From: Chondrilla cf. caribensis
Lineage: Eukaryota; Porifera; Demospongiae; Chondrillida; Chondrillidae
Direction: 5' to 3'
Length of the DNA stretch: 64,000 nt
Assembly (NCBI GenBank): GCA_964020155.1
Contig: OZ026559.1
Coordinates: 3,750,174 to 3,814,173 of the forward strand
Within the stretch, counting starts at the first letter, position 1. The number at the start of each line of letters is the position of its first letter. Under the pieces are notes generated by a model. The model had not been told where the DNA came from and ran no database searches. It saw only the letters and a list, made by a program, of their open reading frames with translations. Position numbers and translations under genes: made by a program. Shown in pieces: positions 46,670-57,854 of the stretch.

Positions 46670-49148
46670 TCAGTCCTCGTCTTGCAAATTCAACATCTGT
46701 TGTACAGTTTCTCTAACTTTCACTCCAACTCTACGGATGATCCAAGCTCCTATTGGCAGAAGTGTATGATTTAGTACAAATATCAGAGAGGAGGAGAGTG
46801 TTCGAGTCTCTTCTCCATATTTACTCAAATGTAGTACAAGTGTAATACTGAATGTTAGTGATCCAAATCCAAAGACAAGTACTGCTATGAACATGAGTAG
46901 CAGTATCTGTCGAAGTGCTTGTTTTGGTGTGATTCTGTATTCCTCTTCTTTGATGAAGATTTGATCAATTGTGAAGGGAATGGATGTTATGATGATGCAT
47001 ACAAACATTGCACACCACACTGTGAGAATGGTAAATCCGTACAAATGCGGATTAACACTCACTAAAAAGAGTTGAAATGGAAGATGTACTAATAGACCCA
47101 CTACACGCATGTGGATCCCCCAGATAGATGTTGTTGCAATGATCCTGTGTACATGTCGTTTTCTTCCCCAACATTTAGTTATTATGCTCCATGTTTTCGG
47201 AATGGGAAATGTTATATACTTGCTGTGAATGTAACCTGTAATGCCACTTGCAATGAAGATGAATATGAATGCTGTAATGGCTGAGGAGCAGGCTTCAACT
47301 CTATGTTCAGTGTTCTGTACCTTGTTATTTGGATTACAGCCCAATGTCAACAATTCAGCAGTGATGTAAATGTTGAAGACATGAGCAAGACTTGCTACAG
47401 CCCAGAAGAACGGTACTTTAGCTTTGCTCCTACTTTGTTGTAGACTCGCTAGCTGGTTTTTACCAATGCCATGGAGTATGTAAGGTGTTGCAATTATCAA
47501 TAGGATTATAAACATTGTCCCGCCACTACCATGTGATTGTTTATGATGAGCAAGAAGATATGCTTCAATCTGCAGCCTGTGATGAATATTTCTGACATCT
47601 ACTACCAGACGATTGTCAGCAAGCCACTCAAAGAACACTCTTGTCTGTTTACTACTGTCTTTATTCTCTGAATACTGTCCCTTTTGTAGTATTAGTGATT
47701 TAACCTGTATTTAATGAAAAATGTAATAGAATCAAATATATACTATTAATTTTTATTACTATTAATGTATATGCGATGTAATTATTTCAGCTACTGTTCT
47801 GTGTAATATTTATCATCATGATGTTATAAATACCAGGTCCTATAATAAGATAGAAATGATATATTTATGCAAACATGTCCTAATGTTATGACCAATTACT
47901 ACTTTACTCTAGTATAACATGTATGTAATCAAATCAAAAAGAAATGGATCAATGAATTGTAAATTAAAACTGACCATTCTCCCTCCAAATTCATTTTGAG
48001 TCTTAAAGAATATTTTAGTATACTATTTCAACATTAGTGGCTATTGATTTTATACTTGCTGGAGAGTTCAAAAAACACCTGAATTTAATATAATATGTAC
48101 TGAAACAGTAGTCAAATAAAGATGCTATCAGAAAAATTTACATCATCAGTAATCTTTACCCGAATCACATAAATCTTGAGACCCATCTATAATATACACA
48201 TCACAGTGACTGTTAGCATTACAAAGACCTTCTCATTTCCATTAAAAAGGCTCCTTCTTGGGGACTTTATAAACCCAATAAGAACGAATAATTAAGGAGA
48301 TCGTAGCATCCAAAGCATGCTTAAGAATTCAAACCACAAATCAAAAATATAATAATGAATTTTGTGCAATGTAGTTCCAAATGGTACATCTGTAATTTCT
48401 TTGGGTTTGTTACATTTGGGAACTGTAGACAATCCATTAACATGCAAGGAGTTGGGAGTTAAAAAATAAACAATATTTAATATTTTATAATTAGTGTACA
48501 TGCTATAATTATTGCATATATACGTACCATGATTATCTTGCATGCAAACACCTACCTTTTTAATGCTGCAGTGCACACACAGAGCATAATATATTAATAC
48601 ATTGTCAAATGTGATTCTCAATTGCACCTAAATATACTCACCTGCATGGTGACAGTACCAAGATCTCCCAATTCCTTACATTCCAATGGTATTTTAATGC
48701 AAGCAATTTGTGTAGGCAAGACAAAAGGTGAGGTTTTGTTGAACAGCTGGTAGTAGGATATAGTTGGGAGGTATTCACCAAATTCTATCCAGTGTAAATC
48801 TCCTACAATATTAATAATGATTTTAGTGGTCCACATGTACCAATATATGTTGTGATAAGTGTAGTTTATTCCCGGGTATGTCCTCCATGGATAGGTCCCA
48901 AGTGAGCACTCTTCAGGAAGTGGGTCTGTGTAGTTGGTGAAGTAGGCTATTATTACATCAGATGGTCTAGCCCGGTTGATGGGGTAGAAGGCATTGAGGA
49001 GTTGTTGATAGTTGTCAGGACAAGATTTGATGGAATTGAGAATTTCCAAGGCATCATTGCAAACTTCATATCGCTCATGTTCACCACAGACCATGCCTGT
49101 AAAGACTGCTACTGACAATATCACTGTTGCAGTTACAATCATCCTCAT
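46670..49148 (-). CDS. Array gene copy 9: seven-pass family member, intact
   Basis: Exon 1 is 49148-48642 and exon 2 is 47704-46670, 513 residues, intron 937 bp. The last exon 1 codons read VTMQ, then GTGAGT. Private changes include NIHHRLQIEAYL before segment 1, GYIHSK after segment 3, an Arg inside segment 4 (WGIHMRVVGLL), Asn for His in segment 7 (FVLNHTLLP) and a QDED end. The Arg in a membrane segment is unusual but is one substitution from the family Ser. The gene is 3' to 3' close to a broken plus-strand Ig-like remnant ending at 46572. Signal peptide, ectodomain cysteines and all three sequons are present. Confidence 0.77.
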
Positions 49149-49537
49149 TTCTAACAACGGACAAAATAATGCAGAGCAAATCAAATCATACAGATAATAA
49201 TATACCAAAGCCAATATTGATAATCTATAATATATAATAGTATATAAGTCAGATGATTATAATTTCTTTGTTCATTTGCACATTAATTTTAGGGAAGATG
49301 TAAGCTACAGCACAAAATACTACCAATTGTTCAGTGATTTTAACTAGGAGGGTCATCCGTTGTTTGAAATTGCTCATTTTCCATTTCTTATTGAGTTGCT
49401 GTTCTTAATTAGCTTAATTCCTTCAATGTTTCCTACCATTTTTGATTGAGACTTACTTTGAATTTGGGTTGCTGGTACAACTAAAATGGTCAATTTGTAT
49501 TTGTAAGACAATGTTTGACAATCATGGTTATAAGGAT

Positions 49538-49805
49538 GGTCAAACAGGGATTTTGGACTGTGAAGTTTCCAACTGTTGTTGTGAAGATCCTTTCAGATTC
49601 AGGAGCATTAAATTTAAAACCGCTGTCTGGTGGAGAGAGTTCTTCATCTGGACATTTCAACCCTGTGGGTCATCTTCAGCACTCAGGGTGCCTTGGGAGT
49701 TACCCTCCTTAAACAGGGTTGAAACATCCAGATAAAGAACTCTCTACACCAGACTGCTTTTTGAATGCTCATGAATCCGAACGGATCTTCCCATGCAACA
49801 ATAGT
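49538..49805. mobile_element. Fold-back element with 9-bp target duplication, copy 3
   Basis: Same element at the same site upstream of copy 9; flanks TATAAGGAT and TATATGGAT. Identical placement in three spacers means one insertion followed by duplication. Confidence 0.68.
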
Positions 49806-50404
49806 TATATGGATGCTGTTTGCTTTTCTGTGGGGTAGTAATTAGTACACAACTGTTATTTAGATTGTGTCCTGAAAAATTCACACTGGGTAGGTGGGAC
49901 AATTCTGCTGGGTCACAGATATTTCACACAAAGACTGACCTTTTCCACACCTAGGAATCAACATCAATATCTGTCAAGAAGATTTCTTCCAGAATCCAAC
50001 CAATAGTTGTAATGTGAATAATGAAACGCATTGTATGGGCAATATGTGCTGTGTATCATACTATTAATGTATAATTATTATGTATCATAGAGTAAGATTA
50101 TCTAAGGATAGTACGCATGTGTAATATACTGTAATCTTCAATGTAGAATGTGTGTTGCATGTCTATATTAAAGTAGTTATGTTTTTGTATGGCCTGCATT
50201 CAGCCATAACAAGCACAGATCTGTTTACCACATTCAACTAATCATGTACAATAAGATTATTTGAATGGAGCTGTAATTAGTGTTTTGCAAAATAACTTTT
50301 CATTTCAATTTTCATTAACAGTTGGTCATTTTCAAGTGCATTACGAGTCATTAGCCAGGGAATTGTTCTACCGGATGTAGCCTATAGAAAGCAACATACA
50401 TTAG

Positions 50405-50600
50405 CAGGATGACACCAGCTGTGAATATTATTTATTACGTCATAGTTTCCGCCTGACATTTTGTACTTGATCTATTGAAGTCGAGTGATTTGTTATAGTG
50501 TAACCGGGCCATTGATCCACCGGCCATTTTGATTGGACCATCGGGTGATCATGTGGAGTTCAACAATGGACTGGACTACATGTGGTTTCACCCAGTATCG
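50405..50600. promoter_or_regulatory. Decayed CRE/E-box module upstream of copy 9
   Basis: TGACACCA replaces the first CRE, TTACGTCATA remains, and both E-boxes are altered (ATCATGTGG, CTACATGTGG). It matches the 12.0-kb module in the duplicated block. Confidence 0.35.
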
Positions 50601-50714
50601 TCTGCAATGAAGGTACAATATTAATTGGAAATGTACTCTCCCACGGATTGGCAGTAAGATATCCCGGCAAAAGAAAACCAACGAAGAATTCCACCATGGT
50701 TGAATTATTGTAAG

Positions 50715-50778
50715 TTGCTACATTGAAATTATAATTATTCTGTGTTGCTACATTGAAATTATAATTATTCTGTGTAGA
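50715..50778. repeat. Short tandem duplication
   Basis: GTTGCTACATTGAAATTATA followed by ATTATTCTGT occurs twice in a row; other spacers have it once. Confidence 0.75.
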
Positions 50779-51142
50779 TTATTATCATTATTATCGGACA
50801 CAACCTATATTATTCGTAATTCCTCATTATGAATTTCTTTAGGAAGTAAATAATTGGTCGGAAATTTGATTCTTCGTCGCTTCTCCACTCTGTATTGAAG
50901 TCTGTCCACAAGTTAATCCCTCTAATCCGAATATTGATTATTTTCGGACACTTTCATATCTCTAGCAGAGCGATGCGACAAGCTACAAGGATCTTACTGA
51001 GTGGAGAGTGACTACATGTAATGCTTTATAAACCACAGTTTATTGGGAGTCGGTAGGTTTCATAGTTATTAAGAAATAGCCAATTGTATGTTTCCGAATA
51101 TAGGTGGTGTTCCATAATTATTGATGCTTAATACAGAATCTA

Positions 51143-51252
51143 GACATGGGCATGAGGGCATTATGACATGTAATATACCGAGTCCTGAGGGCACAAAGCG
51201 CCAGAGTGTGAGTGAATTTTATTTGTCATAATGCCCGAGTGTCCATGTCTTG
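51143..51252. mobile_element. Palindromic hairpin element, decayed copy
   Basis: Counterpart of the 12.7-kb copy in the duplicated block, with similar decay. A third partial copy is recognisable at about 28980-29060 (CGCTTCGCATGCACCCTC and ATGTCTTAATGC). Confidence 0.6.
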
Positions 51253-51255
51253 AAG

Positions 51256-52056
51256 GTAGAGTGCACATATAAAAGGGGGGTCACACGTTTATGGAGTTTA
51301 CGGAACAAAATAGCCGCCTAATGCTTCTCCCTCAAGGAAAAGCTATAAACGTTAACTTGTGCTCTACACAATACCAATTCCCAAAGCATTCTAGAAGTTA
51401 TATGAACATACAAAAGACTTAGTAATAATAACACGGTATTTCCGTAAAAATTGATATCAAACTGTGATATTACGTGTTACCCTTACGAGGAAGTATACAT
51501 GGGAAGAAAATTGCCATAAAGGAGGCACGGAGATGCTTTGGCGGTACTGTTCGGGAAAAAGGAAGGTCTAAAATCGTCGGACATCAGCTTCGATGAGATT
51601 TATTCGAGAAAGAATTCACTTTCGGACGATTTAGCAGACACAATGCAACTTGAGTAGCTGAAGCTGTGATACACCCGCCACCGTCATTTTTCATGCCATG
51701 TAGCAAAGGAATTCTCTTCTTCTATAGCTATTCCAGCCAGCTAGCGGACGGTAAGCCGTTCAAGGTATGCTATACGTCAATTTCATTGAAAATGAACTTC
51801 AAAGATCAAAATCAATTGTTTATTGTATAAGCATGCATTGTTCCTTTTTTTCATCGTTAATGCTTGTTAACAGCTATAGTGAGGATGAGAAGAAGCCTTT
51901 TTAGAAGAAAGCTTCTTTGCATCCGTTTGAAACTCCCACTTGATTATATTTATTGTGTAACCACCCCCCTGTTATAGTCGAATCACTGACACCTCAAAAC
52001 AAGCGAGGACAAGGTTCCTTACACGTTAGCTACGGGTTTTTAAAAGCACACTCTAC
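51256..52056. mobile_element. Probable inverted-repeat element (GTAGAGC ends), copy 2
   Basis: Counterpart of 12801-13548, with ends GTAGAGTGCAC and GCACACTCTAC. It holds an extra CGTGTTACCCTTACGAGG-type segment and a different stretch near 51745-51795. Confidence 0.4.
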
Positions 52057-52066
52057 GTTTAACATG

Positions 52067-52142
52067 TAGCATCCATTACTAATGCTTTATAATTATGAAA
52101 TTGCTGTATAATAGTACTGTTTCTATGGTAACGGATGCTATA
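52067..52142. mobile_element. Small TAGCATCC palindromic element
   Basis: Counterpart of the 13.56-kb copy in the duplicated block, with well-preserved arms (TAGCATCCATTACTAATG, GTAACGGATGCTATA). Confidence 0.55.
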
Positions 52143-52237
52143 GAACTATAATATTATTATAGTATAATAATTATATATATTATTATATAATATCATACGT
52201 ATAGTGGTCCACAATGTATTATACCATGATATGTAGT

Positions 52238-52470
52238 TATTCCCAGGTATATCCTCAATGGATAAGTCCCAAGTGAGCACTCTTCATGAGGAAGTAGGTC
52301 TGTGTAGTTCATTTGATATTTATATTGACACTAGTTGGTATAGCCAATTGATGTGGTAGAAGGTATTATATTAAGAGTCGTTGATAGTTGTTAGTATAAA
52401 CTTTGAATAAATTGATGAAGTTAATTGTATAATATGAAGGTATCCCCACAGACTTGATGCCGGGTAGTGT
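52238..52470 (-). pseudogene. Decayed exon 1 fragment, 3' of copy 10
   Basis: Counterpart of the fragment at 13.7 kb within the duplicated block, but it carries the CATGAGGAAG insertion seen at 24.2 kb. No open frame. Confidence 0.6.
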
Positions 52471-53195
52471 TTGAATTCCCTAAGTATAGACAGCTCTAGT
52501 TAAGACAACTAATTCAATGATCATGACAGTATCACTGATAAAGCTATGCAAGCAACATAATGTCCATTGTTGGGCAGAATGAAATATTTTTTAATTCAAG
52601 TATATTAGTATAGTATATTATATGACCAGGATCGGCCATTAATATTATTGCATACTTTACACACATGTTGCCACTTCTATACCTGCCAGTCTACATCAGT
52701 TCAAATTGTTCAAAGATCTCTTTAAGCCTCCAATGATATACATTGCAAATGTCATTGACTAAAATGTGATATCGAATGCATAATGTATAACACATGCAAT
52801 GAATTACAATGGTTTTCTTCGACATATAATACTATTAATATACATGCATTTGGTGATGAAAGATCTGTATAATATGTCATTCAACTCGCCAGCTTATCTC
52901 TTTGAGTAGACCATCAAATGACATTTCCATAATATAATAAATAATAAATATTTCTCAAATCCATAATCATTACTCTATGTATTCATATTTCACATCAATT
53001 ACTAATTATTATGCTTACAGTGCATCACAAGAATCATTACCAAGGCCCGAATTATGTCATGTGAATAATAGGTATAGGATAGAATTGTGATACTGGATAT
53101 AATTTATATAAAAGTAATAGAGATGAACATAGTATGTATGGAAATGTATACGACTATCATGACCATTCAATTGTGATGGATGAAGTGCAAATGAA

Positions 53196-55551
53196 TCACT
53201 TCTCATCTTGCAAATTCAACATCTGTTGCACCGTTTCTCTAACTTTCACTCCAATTCTACGGATGATCCAAGCTCCTATTGGTAGAAGTGTATGATGTAG
53301 TACGAATATCAGAGAGGAGGAGAATGTTCTAGTCTCTTCTCCATATTTACTCAAATGTAGTACAAGTGTAATACTGAAAGTTAGTGATCCAAATCCAAAA
53401 ACAAATACTGCTATAAACATGAGTAGCAGTATCTGTCGAAGTGCTTGTTTCGGTGTGATTCTGTATTCCTCTTCTTTGATGAAAATTTGATCAATTGTGA
53501 AGGGAATGGATGTTACGATGATGCACACAAACATTGCACACCACACTGTGAGAATGGTAAATCCGTACAAGTGTGGATTAACACTCACTAACAAGAGTTG
53601 AAATGGAAGATGTACTAATAGACCCACTACACTCATGTAGATCCCCCAAATAGATGTCGTTGTAATGATTTTGTGTACATGTCGTTGTCTTCCACAACAT
53701 TTAGTTATTATACTCCATGTTTTGGGAATGGGAAATGTAATGTACTTGCTGTGAATGTAAGCTGTAATGCCACTAGTGATGAAGATGAATATTAATACTG
53801 CAATGGCTAAGGAACAGGCTTCAACTCTGTGTTTAGTATTCCGTACTATGTTAGTTTGATTACAGCCCAACGTTAGCACTTCGGCAGTCATGTAAATATT
53901 GAAGACATGAGCAAGACTTGCTACAGCCCAGAAGAACGGTACTTTAGCTTTGCTCCTACTTTGTTGTAGACTCACTAGCTGGTTTTTACCAACACCATGG
54001 AGTAGGTAAGGTGCTGTGATTACCAACAAGAGCAGAAACGTTCCCATGCTACTATGATGTGATTGTTTATGATAAGAATGAAGATATGCATCAATCTGCA
54101 GCCTGTGATTCATATTTCTGAGATCCACTACTGGATGGTTTACAGCAAGCCCTTCAAAGAACACTCTTGTCTGTTTACTGCTGTCTTTATTCTCTGAATA
54201 CTGTCCCTTGTGTAGTATTAGTGATTTGACCTGCATATAAGGAATAATTTTATTTTAGCTACCGTTCTGTGTAATACTTATCATCATGATGTTATAAATA
54301 CCAGGTCCTATACTATGATAGAAATGATAAATTTGTGTATACATGTCCTAATGTTTTGAACCAATCACTACTTTACTCTAGCATAACATGTATGCAATCA
54401 AATCAAAAGAAATGGATCAATGAATTTTAATTTAAACTGCCCATACATTCTCCCTCCAAATTCATTTTGAGGTTTAATGAATATTTTCATAATATTTATA
54501 CTATTTTAACATTGGTAGCTTATTCGGATAGGCATTGATTTTATACTTGCCAGAGAGTTCGAAAGACCACTAAATGTACTATGATCACATTATGTACTGT
54601 AACAGTAGTCAAATAAAGATGCTATTGGAAAATATTAATTTTGCATCATCAGTAATCTTTACCTAAATTACAATAATGCTTTCCAAAATTTCCATTGGGA
54701 ACCTTTACAGACCCAATTAGAACAAATTAAGGAGATTGTAGTATCTGAAACATGCTTACAAATTAAAAACACAAATCGAAATTATAATAATCAAATGTGC
54801 AATGAAGTTCTAATTGGTGCAGCTGTTACTTCTTTAGGTTTGCTACATTTGGGAACTGTAGACAATCCATTGGAAGTTGGGAGTTACAGTATTAAAAAAA
54901 TATATTATACTATTTCAGTGTATATATCATGGATAATCTTGTATGCATGCAAACACCAACTTTTTTAATGCAGCAGTATACAGATACAGATGGAACATAT
55001 ACAAATGTGATTCTCAAACATCTACACTTAAATATTATACTCACCTCTGTGGTGACTGTACCAAGATCTCCCAATTCCTTACATTCCAATGGTATTTTAA
55101 TGCAAGCAATTTGTGTAGGCAAGACAAAAGGTAGAGTTTTGTTGAACAGCTGGTAGTAGGATATAGTTGGGAGGTATTCACCAAATTCTAATAAGTATGG
55201 ATCTCCTACAATATTAATAATGATTTTAGTGGTCCACATGTACCAATATATGTTGTGATAAGTGTTGTTTATTCCCGGGTATGTCCTCCATGGATAGGTC
55301 CCAAGTGAGCACTCTTCAGGAAGTGGGTCTGTGTAGTTGGTGAAGTAGGCTATTATTACATCAGATGGTCTAGCCCGATTGATGGGATAGAAGGCATTGA
55401 GGAGTTGTTGATAGTTGTCAGGACAAGATTTTATGGAATTAAGAATTTCCAAGGCATCATCACAAACTTCATATCGCTCATGTTCACCACAGACCATGCC
55501 TGTAAAGACTGCTACTGACAATACCACTGTTGCAGTTACAATCATCTTCAT
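53196..55551 (-). CDS. Array gene copy 10: seven-pass family member, intact, near-twin of copy 3
   Basis: Exon 1 is 55551-55045 and exon 2 is 54230-53196, 513 residues, intron 814 bp. The ectodomain has no residue difference from copy 3 that I can see. Exon 2 differs at a handful of places: VVGLLVHL for MGLLLHL in segment 4, IIVT for IIIT in segment 5, VFVFG for VLVFG in segment 6. Two of these match copies 8 and 11, which points to conversion tracts laid over a duplicated block. The start context (TTTTAG, AA, ATG) and Met-Lys-Met start are as in copy 3. No inactivating change is visible. Confidence 0.78.
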
Positions 55552-55868
55552 TTCTAAAATAAACAAAATAAGGCATTCAAATCATACAGTTAATACCAAA
55601 GCCAAGATTGAACATTTATATTATTATATAAATATATATGTATATATTATATAAGTCAGATGATGACATAATTTTTGTTCGTTCACACATGAAGTGAAAA
55701 CATGAGCTACAGTTCAGTGATTTCAACTAGGAGGGTCATTCGCTGCTTAAAATTGCTCATTTACCATATCTTTTTGAGTTGCTTTTCTTAAGATCATTCC
55801 TTCAAGGCTAACCACCATTAAGTTTTGATTGAGACTTTCTTTGACTTTGAGTTGCGGGCACAGCTAAA

Positions 55869-56012
55869 ATGGACTATTTGTATTTGTATGACAAAAGGTT
55901 TGACAATCATGGCTATAAGGATGCTGTTTGCTTTCTCTGTGGGGAAGGTATTAGTATACAACCATTATTAGATGATGTCCTAGAACGTTCACACTGGGTT
56001 GCCTCCCAGTAG
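55869..56012 (+). other. Small CxxC/His open frame, twin of the one at 17.4 kb
   Basis: Same 47-codon frame in the duplicated block. Related broken versions lie near 6955-7110, 34140-34280, 38590-38740, 45228-45360 and 61420-61575, always 0.3-0.8 kb upstream of an array gene. Confidence 0.22.
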
Positions 56013-56689
56013 GTGGGACAATTCCTCTGGTTCTCACATATTTCACACAAAGACTAACCTTCTCCGCACCTAGGAATCAACATCAATATCTGTCAAGAAG
56101 ATTTCTTCCAGGATCCAACCAATAATAGTGTTGTGAATAATGAAACACGCTGTATCCATGGACAATATGTATTGTGTATGATACTATTACATAATGTGTA
56201 ATAATGTATCATACAGTAAGATATTCTAAGGATAGTACACATGTGTAATATATAAAATCTTAAATGTAGAATGTACATTACATGCTTGCCTATATTAAAG
56301 TAAGTTTTGTATGGCATTCATTCAGCCATAACATGCACAGATCTGTTTACCACATTCAACTTATCATGAATAATAATTTTATTCAAATGGAGCAGTAATT
56401 TGTGTTTGGCAAAATAACTTTTCAATTCAATTTTCACTACCAGTTAATCATTTTCAAGTGCATTGCAAGTCATTAGGAAGGGAAATGTTCTAACTGGATG
56501 TAGTCTATAGAAATCAACATTTATTAACAGGCTGACGTCTGTTGTGAATATTATATATTATGTAACACATGTCAACCTAGATATCAACATACAATTGCAG
56601 GATGATACCAACTATGATATTATTATTATTATTATTCTGTCATTATTTCTGCATGATTTTTTTGTCCATTGTAGTCATTGACAAATGCT

Positions 56690-57240
56690 TTAATTACCCT
56701 TCGCATGAAAAGTGAGATGGGTCAGGGCTACATGAGACTTAAAATGCACTTCTTTGAGAGCAAATTGTCTTTCACCGAATTGTTCAGTGATAATTCATCC
56801 AACTGATTACAAGGGGGATAAACATACTACAAATGTTTAGCGATAGTTTGATACCAATTATAAGGGATTGTCTAGAAAATGGACAGAAAGTGCACTCACA
56901 TAATTCTTTCCTTATCATTTGCTACCTCCTCGTAGGAGAAATGTCAATTTCTCTGATAATCTCTACCATTCTTCGACGTTGTCAGGGTATGTATAAAGTC
57001 AGTGCTAACAGCAAGAACCCAACTGAACAAATGAACTTGTGAAAAATATTATGGGTATAGTTTGTATGTGTATTTTGGTATCTTCAGTTGACTACTATTC
57101 TATGTGTACAATACCTCTCATTCTCCAGAACTATCAAGGAAGGTATTTTTCTAGGCACTAACAATTATTGTAAACATGGTTACTGTGTTAGAGAGCTATT
57201 TGTATGTTGTAGTAATTTCTGTTCTCTGAGAAATTTGTAG
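56690..57240 (+). pseudogene. Ig-like domain exon remnant
   Basis: Counterpart of the 34.9-kb remnant. Frame breaks occur in the RNGQKV region (CTAGAAAATGGACAG) and the last exon has the same deletion. Confidence 0.35.
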
Positions 57241-57854
57241 TGTTTTAATGTCTACTGCAGTCTTTTGATCCCAAACCTATGGTATTTGAGTACATGCACT
57301 CTTCCTCCACCCAATCCTCACACAGGACACTCATGCCATCTTTCAACATGACTGTGCGGCTCCATTTGACTATTTTTAGTTACAAGTTCAAATGGACATA
57401 TAGATGTGACTAGTTGAAATCTATTATAGCAAGCTTCCATCTATCAATTATCGATCATGAAACCTAGAGTAATAATAAAACATAATATTGTCATTATGAG
57501 AGATCACTATATTATATTTCTTGAAATGAAGGCGACATGCCACCATCTCATATAAGATTATTGTTCACTTGATGAACACTGTGGATCTCCTGAGCATTCC
57601 GGCATAATCAGTACACTCATAATGACTATCATATAGTATCATCATAAGTGATAATTGTTTGTTAAATTGCCTTTAAATAACAAAGACTAATACAAACCTC
57701 ATAATAGAACTCATTAAGCACATATTACATTTCACATACTGTTAATAGCTACTGTTGTGATGTACATAATATTATTTCTGTATTGGATGCTGACTGCATA
57801 CATAATTATGTAAACCTATGGATAGTATATTATGTTGTTGTTGATAAAAGTGAA

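Larger units (their letters stand above)
49149..53195. other. Spacer between copies 9 and 10
   Basis: Same order as 10854-14659: fold-back element, repeated flank, decayed module, short tandem duplication, hairpin, GTAGAGC-ended element, TAGCATCC element, exon 1 fragment, AT-rich flank. Confidence 0.6.
55552..57854. other. Spacer between copies 10 and 11
   Basis: CxxC frame and repeated flank as upstream of copy 3, then a switch near 56530 to the Ig-like type of spacer, and the 3' flank shared with copy 7 (57140-57854). Confidence 0.6.
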
